Assembly (NCBI GenBank): GCA_039029935.1
Contig: JBCCFC010000434.1
Span: 1-9,786 of the forward strand
Length of the DNA: 9,786 nt
DNA from: G039029935 sp039029935
GTDB taxonomy: Bacteria > Chloroflexota > Anaerolineae > Caldilineales > Caldilineaceae
Direction: 5' to 3'
Shown in pieces: positions 1-6,511 of the stretch. Every line of letters begins with the position of its first letter. The first letter of the stretch is position 1. Below the pieces are notes generated by a model. It did not search any database and was not told the DNA's origin. It saw only the letters and a list, made by a program, of their open reading frames with translations. Position numbers and translations under genes: made by a program.

Positions 1-56
1 CCTTGCAACTTGCCCCTTGCAACTTGCCCCTTGCAACTTGCCCCTTGCTACCTGCT
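1..56. repeat. Tandem repeat array, 14-bp unit (two 7-bp halves), cut by left edge
   Basis: Three exact copies of CCTTGCAACTTGCC lie at 1-14, 15-28 and 29-42. A fourth, degenerate copy (CCTTGCTACCTGCT) lies at 43-56. Each unit is two related heptamers (CCTTGCA and ACTTGCC), so the array has an underlying 7-bp period. It starts at the first base of the window and may be longer upstream. The last copy overlaps the stop codon (55-57) of the adjacent minus-strand gene, so the array lies in that gene's 3' untranslated region. Short intergenic heptamer arrays are known in cyanobacteria (STRR elements). No coding function is proposed. Confidence 0.9.
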
Positions 57-360
57 ATATTTGAAAATTCTTACCATTATCATATACTATTCTATGATTA
101 TAATTGGTTACATACTGTAATAGTCCATTATGTAACTCTTGCCAGCGGTCACTTGTCATGATCTCTGTCATTTTATCATAGTTTGCAATCGAGCAGATTG
201 CCATCATTTGCGGCTCATCGCCATAAATCGTATACAGTACATCGTTTGGCTCAATGCCCATATCCATGATGCCGGGCGCAAATTCACGAATGGCATATTC
301 GGAAAACTCCTGCTCATGCCCTATCTGAATGTCCCACTCCATTATCAATCGAATCATCAT
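55..360 (-). CDS. Conserved hypothetical protein, 101 aa
   Basis: This is a small, probably cytoplasmic protein with no signal peptide or membrane segment. The sequence has MEWDIQ near the N-terminus, then EFAPGIMDMGIEP, a central VLYTIYGDEPQ strand, TSDRWQELHNGLL and a YVTNYNHRIV C-terminus. From memory this resembles a family of about 100-aa hypothetical proteins in Chloroflexota, perhaps with a dimeric alpha+beta-barrel-like fold. That resemblance is recollection, not a search result. Two ATGs stand in tandem at 360 and 357 and another at 342 (MEWD). I use 360, although the nearest purine-rich stretch (AAAGGA) is about 14 bases upstream, too far for a good ribosome site. An in-frame stop just upstream excludes a longer form. 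The gene is divergent from the large exported protein at 429, and its stop touches the tandem array at 1-56. Function unknown. Confidence 0.8.
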   Translation of the reverse strand: MMIRLIMEWDIQIGHEQEFSEYAIREFAPGIMDMGIEPNDVLYTIYGDEPQMMAICSIANYDKMTEIMTSDRWQELHNGLLQYVTNYNHRIVYDNGKNFQI

Positions 361-428
361 GATGAATCAATGGTATCCTTTCTATTTGACGGGATCGATT
401 AAATTGACATCTTCTTTGGGATTACTGA

Positions 429-2717
429 ATGAATTACTTGAATCGTCCGGTTGGCACAGTTTTACGGCCACCACACATCAAAACACCATACCAGAAGCAA
501 GCAAGAAATGCAATTTTACTGCCCTTGCAGAAACCTTTGATGCTCATTGCCATGCTCATTGTCATGTTGTGGACCTGTTGGCCGCAGCCAGTGCAGGCAC
601 AATGGTCGAGCACAGATGCGCAACATTTATTACTTGTGCCTCTTGATAATACATCGGTTGAGCTACATACGCATACAGTAGATTTCAGCATTCAGTCTGG
701 GTCAAATACGGGGTCAGATTTGCAAATTGATGTAGATGCGTTCTATCGGCTGCAAAATGAGAGTGACAGATCACTCACGTTGCTCATGCGGTTGGTGCCA
801 GCCCTGATAGGGGGGGCTGTGCCAGAGGACCTCTCTATTGAGTCCAACCAGAGTGTATTGGACCTTCGAGATTCGGAGAACGGCTATATCACCGAAGTCT
901 CTATCAATGCCGATGACCGTGCCGAGATACGATTGCGTTATCGTATTCCATTGGCAGCGGAACCGTATACAGGGCTGCACTATGATATGAGCCAGTTGTC
1001 TGTGTGGCCTGGCGAGTTGAGTTTGCGTATCAACGTTGAGTATGACAGCCAAATTTTGGATGAAAGTTGGCTTTATCTTGCGCCAACAGAGTGGAACTTT
1101 GCGCCGCCCAGCAACGCCGTCGGTGATGTGGCAGGTGTGGAGGCCGAGATTAAGTGGCTTTATGAGGCCACGATTCCCAGCGAGCCGTTTGCATTCTACT
1201 TTATCCACCCAATCTACTGGCAAGCAATCGACACCTTGCAACAGCAGGTAGCGAGTAGCCCAGCCATCAATTCTGGCGTCAACTCTGGCATCAACCCTGA
1301 TCTCTATCTGGATTTAGGGCGACGCTATCGCCAACTGTCAGAAGTGGCAACGCTTACATCTAATCAACATCTGCCCACGTCGTTTATGACGGAGCTACAG
1401 GATCGATTTTACGCCCAGTCACTTGCGGCCTACACGGCTGGTATCGTCCGCATTCAACGTCAAAATTTGCCTGCTGATACAGGCTTACCCCTTTATGTTG
1501 CGCTCGCTGATCTCTATCGCTCGCAGGTGCTGGATGCCAATGGTGCGTTGAGCATCGGCTATGCCGCATTGATGGCACAGGCCGCAGAGCAGGCACTCGG
1601 TGTGATTGGCGACGCAGGCGACCAGAGCAGCCGGACTGAGTTGTATCAGTGGCAGATCGAAGGGTTGACAGCGGTGTTAAATAACCAGTTGCGCCAGGCC
1701 GAGTGGCGATCCGCCTTATCGACTGTTGAACAGTTAGTATCGCTGCCCGATGATGTGCCAGTGGAATTACTCGATAGAGATCAATTGGACCAACAACGCC
1801 GCAATATCATTGCCCAACAAGCCCTCGATTTGCTGGAGGAAGAACGGCAGGATGTTGGTGATTTGCTTGTGGCCTCTGACATTGAATTTGGGAGCGACAC
1901 GCTGTCACCACCGCTGGAAGCGCAAAGCTTGTTTGAAGGTTGGATCATCACAACCACCATTCGCCCAGAGTGGACTGATATCGAATTGGTTGGCATCCCC
2001 ACGCAAAACGCAGCCGTCAATCGTGTGGCCGAAGCACAGACAGCACTGCAAGAGTTGATTGCGCTGTGGCAGGCCAGTGCCATTCACCGCAACTATGGTT
2101 TTGGACTGAGTAGTACGACGATGAAGGACGAGCGCATTGCCCTCCATCTGCGTGTTGTGCTCCCCCCCGAAGTCACGGGCAGCTCGCTGGCAAGGGGGTT
2201 ATCTACGGGTGCAGATTGGGCCATGTTGCGTGAAATCTTAGGACAAATTGATACGCAGCGCAATCAGCAGACTGAGTGGTTTTGGCAAAAAAATGAACTG
2301 CATCAAGCGTTTGATTTGCGTGCGGCAGGCGACCAATGGTCTGCAATGGCGTCGAATTTGGAGCGACAAGCCAATGCATTTGAAGAGCAAGCCACCGCCA
2401 TCGGCACAGGCAACACCAATCTGACCCAAGCTGAGTCTGTATTGCAAGCGCGTATTCAAGCCGCCAACTATCGTGAAACCGCGCAGATATGGCAGACCCT
2501 CATCGACAAAAGTTGGATGATCACAACGTTGGTTCTGCCTGGTGGCCCGTTGGGTACAAGCGAAACCGTGCGTTCATGGTTGATTACACCATTAGACCCA
2601 CCCGATGCGTTCTTTCTGACCATCGAGACATTTAGCTTTGGACGGCTCATCGTTGTCGGCATTTTGATTTTATTTGTGTTGTTTATCACGTCAGGGTTGC
2701 TGTGGTGGTTGCTTTAA
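429..2717 (+). CDS. Exported, C-terminally membrane-anchored protein of unknown function (762 aa)
   Basis: The N-terminus is basic and followed by a hydrophobic stretch (about residues 37-50) and a VQA/QW signal-peptidase-like site after residue 57, so the bulk is probably outside the cytoplasm. Residues about 60-260 look beta-rich (VDFSIQSGS, LSLRINVEYDS, WLYLAPTEWNF). About 290-480 looks helical and TPR-like (ALADLYRSQVLDANGALSIGY, QQALDLLEEERQ), and further mixed and helical sequence (LERQANAFEEQA) follows. The last 26 residues (737-762) form one hydrophobic helix ending at the C-terminus with no tail. I recognise no family and no catalytic motif. The start is uncertain: ATG 429 gives an unusually long 37-residue n-region, and ATG 540 (residue 38) would start directly at the hydrophobic core. 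Neither has a clear Shine-Dalgarno. The gene is divergent from the 101-aa gene and overlaps the convergent hydrolase gene by 4 bp at the stops. A surface or envelope role is inference. Confidence 0.85.
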   Translation: MNYLNRPVGTVLRPPHIKTPYQKQARNAILLPLQKPLMLIAMLIVMLWTCWPQPVQAQWSSTDAQHLLLVPLDNTSVELHTHTVDFSIQSGSNTGSDLQIDVDAFYRLQNESDRSLTLLMRLVPALIGGAVPEDLSIESNQSVLDLRDSENGYITEVSINADDRAEIRLRYRIPLAAEPYTGLHYDMSQLSVWPGELSLRINVEYDSQILDESWLYLAPTEWNFAPPSNAVGDVAGVEAEIKWLYEATIPSEPFAFYFIHPIYWQAIDTLQQQVASSPAINSGVNSGINPDLYLDLGRRYRQLSEVATLTSNQHLPTSFMTELQDRFYAQSLAAYTAGIVRIQRQNLPADTGLPLYVALADLYRSQVLDANGALSIGYAALMAQAAEQALGVIGDAGDQSSRTELYQWQIEGLTAVLNNQLRQAEWRSALSTVEQLVSLPDDVPVELLDRDQLDQQRRNIIAQQALDLLEEERQDVGDLLVASDIEFGSDTLSPPLEAQSLFEGWIITTTIRPEWTDIELVGIPTQNAAVNRVAEAQTALQELIALWQASAIHRNYGFGLSSTTMKDERIALHLRVVLPPEVTGSSLARGLSTGADWAMLREILGQIDTQRNQQTEWFWQKNELHQAFDLRAAGDQWSAMASNLERQANAFEEQATAIGTGNTNLTQAESVLQARIQAANYRETAQIWQTLIDKSWMITTLVLPGGPLGTSETVRSWLITPLDPPDAFFLTIETFSFGRLIVVGILILFVLFITSGLLWWLL
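1266..1301 (+). repeat. Three 12-bp in-frame tandem units inside the 762-aa gene
   Basis: ATCAATTCTGGC, GTCAACTCTGGC and ATCAACCCTGAT follow each other in frame and encode INSG, VNSG and INPD. This small Gly/Asn/Ser-rich tract sits between the beta-rich N-terminal part and the helical middle part, so it probably encodes a flexible linker that grew by local duplication. Confidence 0.6.
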
Positions 2718-3880
2718 ACAAGTGCCGCCCATACCGTTTCCGATACATCGTGAAATCGCTGGATGGTGCGATCCCGCTCCTGTAGCCGATTGGTCACAAA
2801 GGCAACCACGAGATTCTGTGCGGCATCGCCCCAAACCATGCTGCTGTTCTGCCCATAATGTGCAATGGTTGTAAGTGAACTTTTGGCCCCCATGCCAATC
2901 CCCAAAGGCTGATTCTCACGCTTAATCCCACCCAACATAAAGCCAAGCCCCCAGCGCGTTTGGTCCTCCAGTGTGCCGTCATAGCCTTCATAGTAAAGTT
3001 GGGTTGCGGCTTGAATGGTCTCCGCTTGCAGATAGCGTTGACCGTCGTACGCTCCTTGGTTGATCAGCATTTGGAAGAAAATCGCGAGATCGCGCGCGGT
3101 GCTGTTGAGCGTGGATGCGGGCATGACGGCACTGCGAATCCTCGGTAAGTTGAAGACCCAAGCAATGCCACGCTGTGATAAATCGCCACAATAAATATGT
3201 GCAGCCTCACCCCATCTCGCCAGCGGTAGCCCAATGCTGGTGTCATACAGCCCCATTGGGGTCAAGAAGTGTTCGGTTAGATACGCCTCAATAGGTGTGC
3301 CCGTCACCCGCTGGACGATTTCACCAAGAATAAACCCATTGTTGACCAAATGGTAGGCCGTTCGCTCACCGGGTGGAAATTCGGCGCGCAGTTGCGCCAC
3401 ATTCTTGGTTACGCGTGCCCAATTCGGCCAGTGACGAATTTGCCCATAGATGCCTTTTGTGGGGACAGAGGACTGATGCAGCAGTGCATGACGCACGGTC
3501 GCCGTCTCCTTGCCCTTGCTTCCAAATGCCGGCCAATAGGTGGCGATGGGCGCATCAAGCTCAACCTTGCCCTGCTCGACCAAGTGGTGAATACACACGG
3601 CTGTGAAGGATTTGCTGATGGAGAAGCAGTGGAACAGCGTGTCCTGTGTTGCCAATCGTCGGCTGCGTTTATGCGCCAACCCGCCTGCGACATCCACCAC
3701 AACACGACCATGCCGCAACACCACTAACTGGGCTGCCCAGTGTTCCTGAGATGCAAGCTGCTGCTGAAACACATCGTGGATACGGCGTACCCCATCGGGA
3801 TTCATGCCCACTGCCGCAAAATCAACAGGTTGTCCAAACAAAATTTTATGATCCAGCGATGGATTCTCTACACGCAACAT
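2714..3880 (-). CDS. Serine hydrolase, class C beta-lactamase / esterase family (388 aa)
   Basis: This is a penicillin-binding-type serine hydrolase. The SxxK motif is S87-I-S-K90 in FHCFSISKSFTA, with S87 the expected nucleophile and K90 its general base. The second-motif tyrosine is probably Y176 in GERTAYHLVNNGFILGEIV, and the third motif is H341-Y-G343 before a SSMVWGD loop and VVAFVTNR strand. The full fold is present, including WAAQLVVLRHGRVV and the LLHQSSVP region. There is no signal peptide, so a cytoplasmic esterase or amidase is more likely than a secreted beta-lactamase; the substrate cannot be read from sequence. The frame is open for 30 more codons upstream, but those are translated heptamer repeat. 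I chose ATG 3880 because AAGGAG lies 6 bases before it. The stop overlaps the convergent 762-aa gene's stop. The gene is downstream of folC, separated by the heptamer array. Confidence 0.93.
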   Translation of the reverse strand: MLRVENPSLDHKILFGQPVDFAAVGMNPDGVRRIHDVFQQQLASQEHWAAQLVVLRHGRVVVDVAGGLAHKRSRRLATQDTLFHCFSISKSFTAVCIHHLVEQGKVELDAPIATYWPAFGSKGKETATVRHALLHQSSVPTKGIYGQIRHWPNWARVTKNVAQLRAEFPPGERTAYHLVNNGFILGEIVQRVTGTPIEAYLTEHFLTPMGLYDTSIGLPLARWGEAAHIYCGDLSQRGIAWVFNLPRIRSAVMPASTLNSTARDLAIFFQMLINQGAYDGQRYLQAETIQAATQLYYEGYDGTLEDQTRWGLGFMLGGIKRENQPLGIGMGAKSSLTTIAHYGQNSSMVWGDAAQNLVVAFVTNRLQERDRTIQRFHDVSETVWAALV

Positions 3881-3886
3881 AGTTTT

Positions 3887-3892
3887 CTCCTT
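3887..3892 (-). promoter_or_regulatory. Ribosome binding site of the serine hydrolase
   Basis: AAGGAG on the minus strand, 6 bases before ATG 3880. It decides the start: the frame upstream of it consists of translated repeats, and the heptamer array ends only about 10 bases from this site. Confidence 0.85.
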
Positions 3893-3901
3893 GGTTGAAG
3901 A

Positions 3902-4104
3902 GTTGAAAGTTGAAAGTTGAAAGTTGAAAGTTGAAAGTTGAAAGTTGAAAGTTGATTGTTCACTGTTCACTGTTCACTGTTCACTGTTCACTGTTCACTG
4001 TTCACTGTTCACTGTTCACTGTTCACTCTTCACTGTTCACTGTTCACTCTTCACTCTTCACTGTTCACTGTTCACTCTTCACTCTTCACTCTTCACTCTT
4101 CGCT
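3902..4104. repeat. Heptanucleotide tandem array, 29 units
   Basis: Read on the plus strand, seven exact GTTGAAA units lie at 3902-3950, one transition unit GTTGATT at 3951-3957, and 21 units of GTTCACT or CTTCACT at 3958-4104; the last unit is CTTCGCT. All 29 units are in the same 7-bp phase (203 bp). A further GTTGAAG at 3894-3900 is offset by one base. The unit changes gradually from one end to the other, as expected from slippage with local homogenisation. The array fills nearly the whole gap between the folC stop and the serine hydrolase start and runs into the folC coding end. Because 7 is not a multiple of 3, every open frame through it gives a 7-residue peptide repeat, so the reading frames here are artefacts. 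It is not a CRISPR array: there are no spacers. Confidence 0.97.
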
Positions 4105-5509
4105 CCAACATTCGTAATATCTCCTGCTTGGGATACCACCGCTCACGCGCCTCACCGACTAAATAGACTGACCCTGTGACGACGATAATATGATTGCTAC
4201 CTGCATTCTCCAGCGCAAGGTCAAGTGCGTCTTGAACATCTTCCCGAGTTTCGGTCATTGCATTAGGAATACATGTTTTAATCAGTTCAGCCACTTCGCT
4301 ACAGGGCCGCGCTGTTTTTTGATAGACATGTGGTTCTGCCACAATAAAACGATGACAATAGCCAGCAATCTGGTCAATGACATCTGTCGCCACTTTGGTA
4401 TCCAACATCCCAAAGATCAGAATCGGCTCTTGTGTTGGATATTGCTGTTTGAGTGTGCGAATCAACGAGGCCATCTTATGTGGATTATGCGCGCCATCTA
4501 ACACCACCAGTGGTTCTTGCTGCATCACTTCCATGCGCCCAGGTAGCGTAAACTCGTTTAATGCCTGTTGGATTTGAGCATCGGTCAACGAGAAGCCATA
4601 CTGTTGTCCTATCAGGTCGAAGGCGGTAATCGACGTAGCAGCATTTTCGCAGTGATAGCGCCCAGGCTTTGTGTCGTTGGATGAAAGAAAAATGTTTGCA
4701 TAGGTTCGATGAGGTGCATCAACAGTGATGGACCCATCGGTGTTGATTTCGTAGCGGATTTCAAACAAGCGAGCCTCTTTCTCCCGTGCTTCATTGTGTA
4801 GAATCTGAAGTGCCTCTGGTTTGGTTTCGGCTGTCACCGCCATCTTCCCCGGTTTGATGATCCCTGCTTTGTGCCATGCAATATCGACCAGCGTGGGGCC
4901 AAGCGATATCATATGATCGTAGTCTACGTTGGTGATGATGGCAATGTCAGATGGCGTGAGGTTGGTTGCATTAAGCCGCCCCCCCATGCCCGTTTCAATC
5001 ACGCCCCAATCCATCTGCATATGCGCAAACCACAAAAAGGTGAGGGCCACCCATGCACTACCATAGCGTATTGATTCGCCCTGTGCTACCCACGCTGTGT
5101 GCGTATCACGCAGTTGTCCGATAATCTCCGAAAATTGTGAAGGGGCAATCATCTCACCGTTGATGCGCAGTTTCTCGTTACAAATTTGCAGATAGGGGCT
5201 GATGTGGTCGCCTATCCGTTGTCCTGTAGCTTTCAACAATGCCGACATCATCAACGTAACTGAGCCTTTACCACTGGTCCCCGCGACATGGACAGACCGA
5301 AACTTGTTCTGTGGATTGTCAGCAAAGTCTAAGAAGCGACCACAATTTTGGAAGCGGTTGCGAAATTCTTCTAGCCGTGCTTCCCGTGAGAGAGAGCGGT
5401 TTGCGACTGCATCTCCACGAATTAGTGAGAGGAGCCATTGTTCGTCGTTTCGATATTGTCGAATAATGTCATCAATCGTTGATGGTTGGATGTTACAGGT
5501 TTGTGTCAT
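4079..5509 (-). CDS. folC: Folylpolyglutamate synthase / dihydrofolate synthase (476 aa)
   Basis: This Mur-ligase-family enzyme adds glutamate to (dihydro)folates with ATP; FolC is cytoplasmic. Visible motifs in order are the P-loop GTSGKGS (77-83, Ser where many FolC have Asn), the omega loop HISPYLQICNEKLRING (102-118), ETGMGGRLNATN with E172, YDHMISLGPT with H199, K214 in WHKAGIIKPG (the lysine carbamylated in FolC enzymes), DGAHNPH (338-344) and a C-terminal VVTGSVYLVGEAR. Residue 213 is His where FolC usually has Glu before this Lys. The N-terminus is about 30 residues longer than in compact FolC proteins. The start ATG 5509 has only a weak purine stretch and lies 17 bp after the crotonase stop, which suggests one operon. 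The last residues (ERRVKSEE) and the TGA are encoded by the heptamer array, so the native C-terminus may have been altered. Whether it has both synthase activities cannot be told. Confidence 0.95.
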   Translation of the reverse strand: MTQTCNIQPSTIDDIIRQYRNDEQWLLSLIRGDAVANRSLSREARLEEFRNRFQNCGRFLDFADNPQNKFRSVHVAGTSGKGSVTLMMSALLKATGQRIGDHISPYLQICNEKLRINGEMIAPSQFSEIIGQLRDTHTAWVAQGESIRYGSAWVALTFLWFAHMQMDWGVIETGMGGRLNATNLTPSDIAIITNVDYDHMISLGPTLVDIAWHKAGIIKPGKMAVTAETKPEALQILHNEAREKEARLFEIRYEINTDGSITVDAPHRTYANIFLSSNDTKPGRYHCENAATSITAFDLIGQQYGFSLTDAQIQQALNEFTLPGRMEVMQQEPLVVLDGAHNPHKMASLIRTLKQQYPTQEPILIFGMLDTKVATDVIDQIAGYCHRFIVAEPHVYQKTARPCSEVAELIKTCIPNAMTETREDVQDALDLALENAGSNHIIVVTGSVYLVGEARERWYPKQEILRMLERRVKSEE

Positions 5510-5526
5510 GGTTGTATTCTCGTGTT

Positions 5527-6339
5527 TTAATCGCGGAAATTGGCTTTACGTTTTTCCATCATCGCTGTAAATGCTTCCATCAGATCATGGTTAAACAACA
5601 TTCCCGCATTCCACCCTGCAATATGACGCAGCCCTTCCTCAATTGAGTGATCCTGCGTGTGGTTCAGCGTAATTTTGCTTCCTCGGATAGCAAGCGGCGA
5701 TTTGCTGGCGATGGTACGTGCAATCTCCATCACGCCTGCCATCATCATCTCTTTATCAGCATAGACCTCGTTGACCAGCCCTCGTTCCTTGGCCTCCGCT
5801 GCCCCCATACGTCGCCCAGTGTATGCCATCTCACGGACAACACCCTTTGGCAGGATTTTGGGCAACCGCTGCATTGTACCGAGATCTGCCACAATACCCA
5901 AGTCGATTTCTGCGATAGCAAAGAAGGCATCTTCCGTCGCATAGCACATATCACAGGCGGTAACGATATCGACCGCACCACCAACACATGCATTGTGAAT
6001 TGCCGCCAACACTGGTTTGCGACACTTCTCGGCTGCACTGACCTGTGCCTGCAAATCCAAAATATCCTGATACAGAACCTCACGTGCATGGCCTGTACTC
6101 TCGTCATTGGCCTTGAGAACACCCTGTGTCAGAAACGACTGGTCGGCTCCAGCACAGAAGCGTTTCCCCTCACCACTCAGCACGATGACGCGTACATCTG
6201 GTGTGCGGTCCAGCGTCTCAAATACCTGCTTTAACTCAATCCACGCCGTTGCATCTAGCGCATTGGCCTTTTCGGGGCGGTTGATGCGTACATGTGCAAT
6301 GTGATCTTCGATTGTAACCAGAAATCGTTGAAAGTCCAT
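5527..6339 (-). CDS. Crotonase-fold protein, delta3,5-delta2,4-dienoyl-CoA isomerase type (270 aa)
   Basis: This is an enoyl-CoA hydratase/isomerase superfamily member. Numbering from TTG 6342 (271 aa), GEGKRFCAGADQSFL (58-71) and NACVGGAVD (118-125) form the oxyanion-hole regions. Ordinary enoyl-CoA hydratases have Glu after the GGG loop; here it is D125 in GGAVDIVTACD. E145 (AEID) and D153 (IVADLGTMQRLPK) follow at +20 and +28. That matches the Asp-Glu-Asp triad and spacing of mammalian ECH1 dienoyl-CoA isomerase, and the surrounding sequence (DAFF, YTGRRM, SKSPLAI) fits as well. The likely role is rearranging 3,5-dienoyl-CoA to 2,4-dienoyl-CoA in unsaturated fatty-acid beta-oxidation, in the cytoplasm. 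AGGAG lies 10 bases before ATG 6339 or 7 before TTG 6342; I prefer the ATG. It is first in the apparent operon with folC, with no obvious pathway link. Confidence 0.93.
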   Translation of the reverse strand: MDFQRFLVTIEDHIAHVRINRPEKANALDATAWIELKQVFETLDRTPDVRVIVLSGEGKRFCAGADQSFLTQGVLKANDESTGHAREVLYQDILDLQAQVSAAEKCRKPVLAAIHNACVGGAVDIVTACDMCYATEDAFFAIAEIDLGIVADLGTMQRLPKILPKGVVREMAYTGRRMGAAEAKERGLVNEVYADKEMMMAGVMEIARTIASKSPLAIRGSKITLNHTQDHSIEEGLRHIAGWNAGMLFNHDLMEAFTAMMEKRKANFRD

Positions 6340-6349
6340 CAATATTTTT

Positions 6350-6354
6350 CTCCT
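6350..6354 (-). promoter_or_regulatory. Ribosome binding site of the crotonase gene
   Basis: AGGAG on the minus strand, followed by AAAAATATTG and then ATG. It serves either ATG 6339 (10-base spacing) or TTG 6342 (7-base spacing), so the start remains ambiguous by one codon. Confidence 0.7.
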
Positions 6355-6419
6355 ATGTTTCTTGCCAACAAACAGGCTTCTGATTCACGATGTTTGCAGT
6401 TTTTCTGAATACTCTGGGA

Positions 6420-6460
6420 CTGTCATTCCTGCCCTGTTTTCAAAGGGGCAGGAATGACAG
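6420..6460. repeat. Perfect 15-bp inverted repeat (REP/MITE-like hairpin)
   Basis: The left arm CTGTCATTCCTGCCC (6420-6434) is exactly complementary to the right arm GGGCAGGAATGACAG (6446-6460), with an 11-base loop. The sequence style (TGTCATTCC ... GGAATGACA) resembles dispersed palindromic repeats found in many bacterial genomes. It sits between two divergent genes, so it is not a natural terminator for either, and it lacks a following T-run on the plus strand. A dispersed palindrome or miniature-element remnant is the best reading; a regulatory hairpin is possible. Confidence 0.8.
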
Positions 6461-6481
6461 GACAAAACTACAAATATAGTG

Positions 6482-6511
6482 TGATTATTTAACACCTGAT
6501 TATTTGACACC
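6482..6511 (+). repeat. Two 15-bp direct repeats overlapping the -35 box
   Basis: TGATTATTTAACACC (6482-6496) is followed at once by TGATTATTTGACACC (6497-6511), with one mismatch. The second copy contains the TTGACA -35 hexamer of the promoter at 6504-6532. This could be a tandem operator or a local duplication of promoter sequence. Confidence 0.7.

Noticed and set aside
404..432. Promoter with TTGACA for the gene at 429
   Set aside because: No acceptable -10 lies 16-19 bases downstream, and the position would put transcription start inside the annotated coding region.
771..1241. 156-aa minus-strand open frame inside the 762-aa gene
   Set aside because: It is antisense to a longer frame with signal and anchor segments; no motif or ribosome site was seen.
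3350..3727. 125-aa plus-strand open frame opposite the serine hydrolase
   Set aside because: It is a shadow of the strand coding the SxxK and Tyr motifs.
3881..3970. N-terminal 30-residue extension of the serine hydrolase (QLSTFNF repeats)
   Set aside because: It is the translated heptamer array. A good AAGGAG site stands before the internal ATG 3880, where family homology begins.
3902..4104. CRISPR array
   Set aside because: The units are contiguous 7-mers with no spacers, and no cas genes are present.
3945..4179. Plus-strand open frames with 7-residue repeats (CSLFTVH-like) across the heptamer array
   Set aside because: A stop-free 7-bp repeat read in threes always gives a 7-residue peptide repeat. 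The frames lack ribosome sites and run antisense into folC.
5647..6234. 195-aa plus-strand open frame opposite the crotonase gene
   Set aside because: It is antisense to a clear crotonase-family gene, with no motif, and its composition looks like shadow translation.
6420..6460. Rho-independent terminator
   Set aside because: It lies between divergent gene starts and has no T-run after the right arm.
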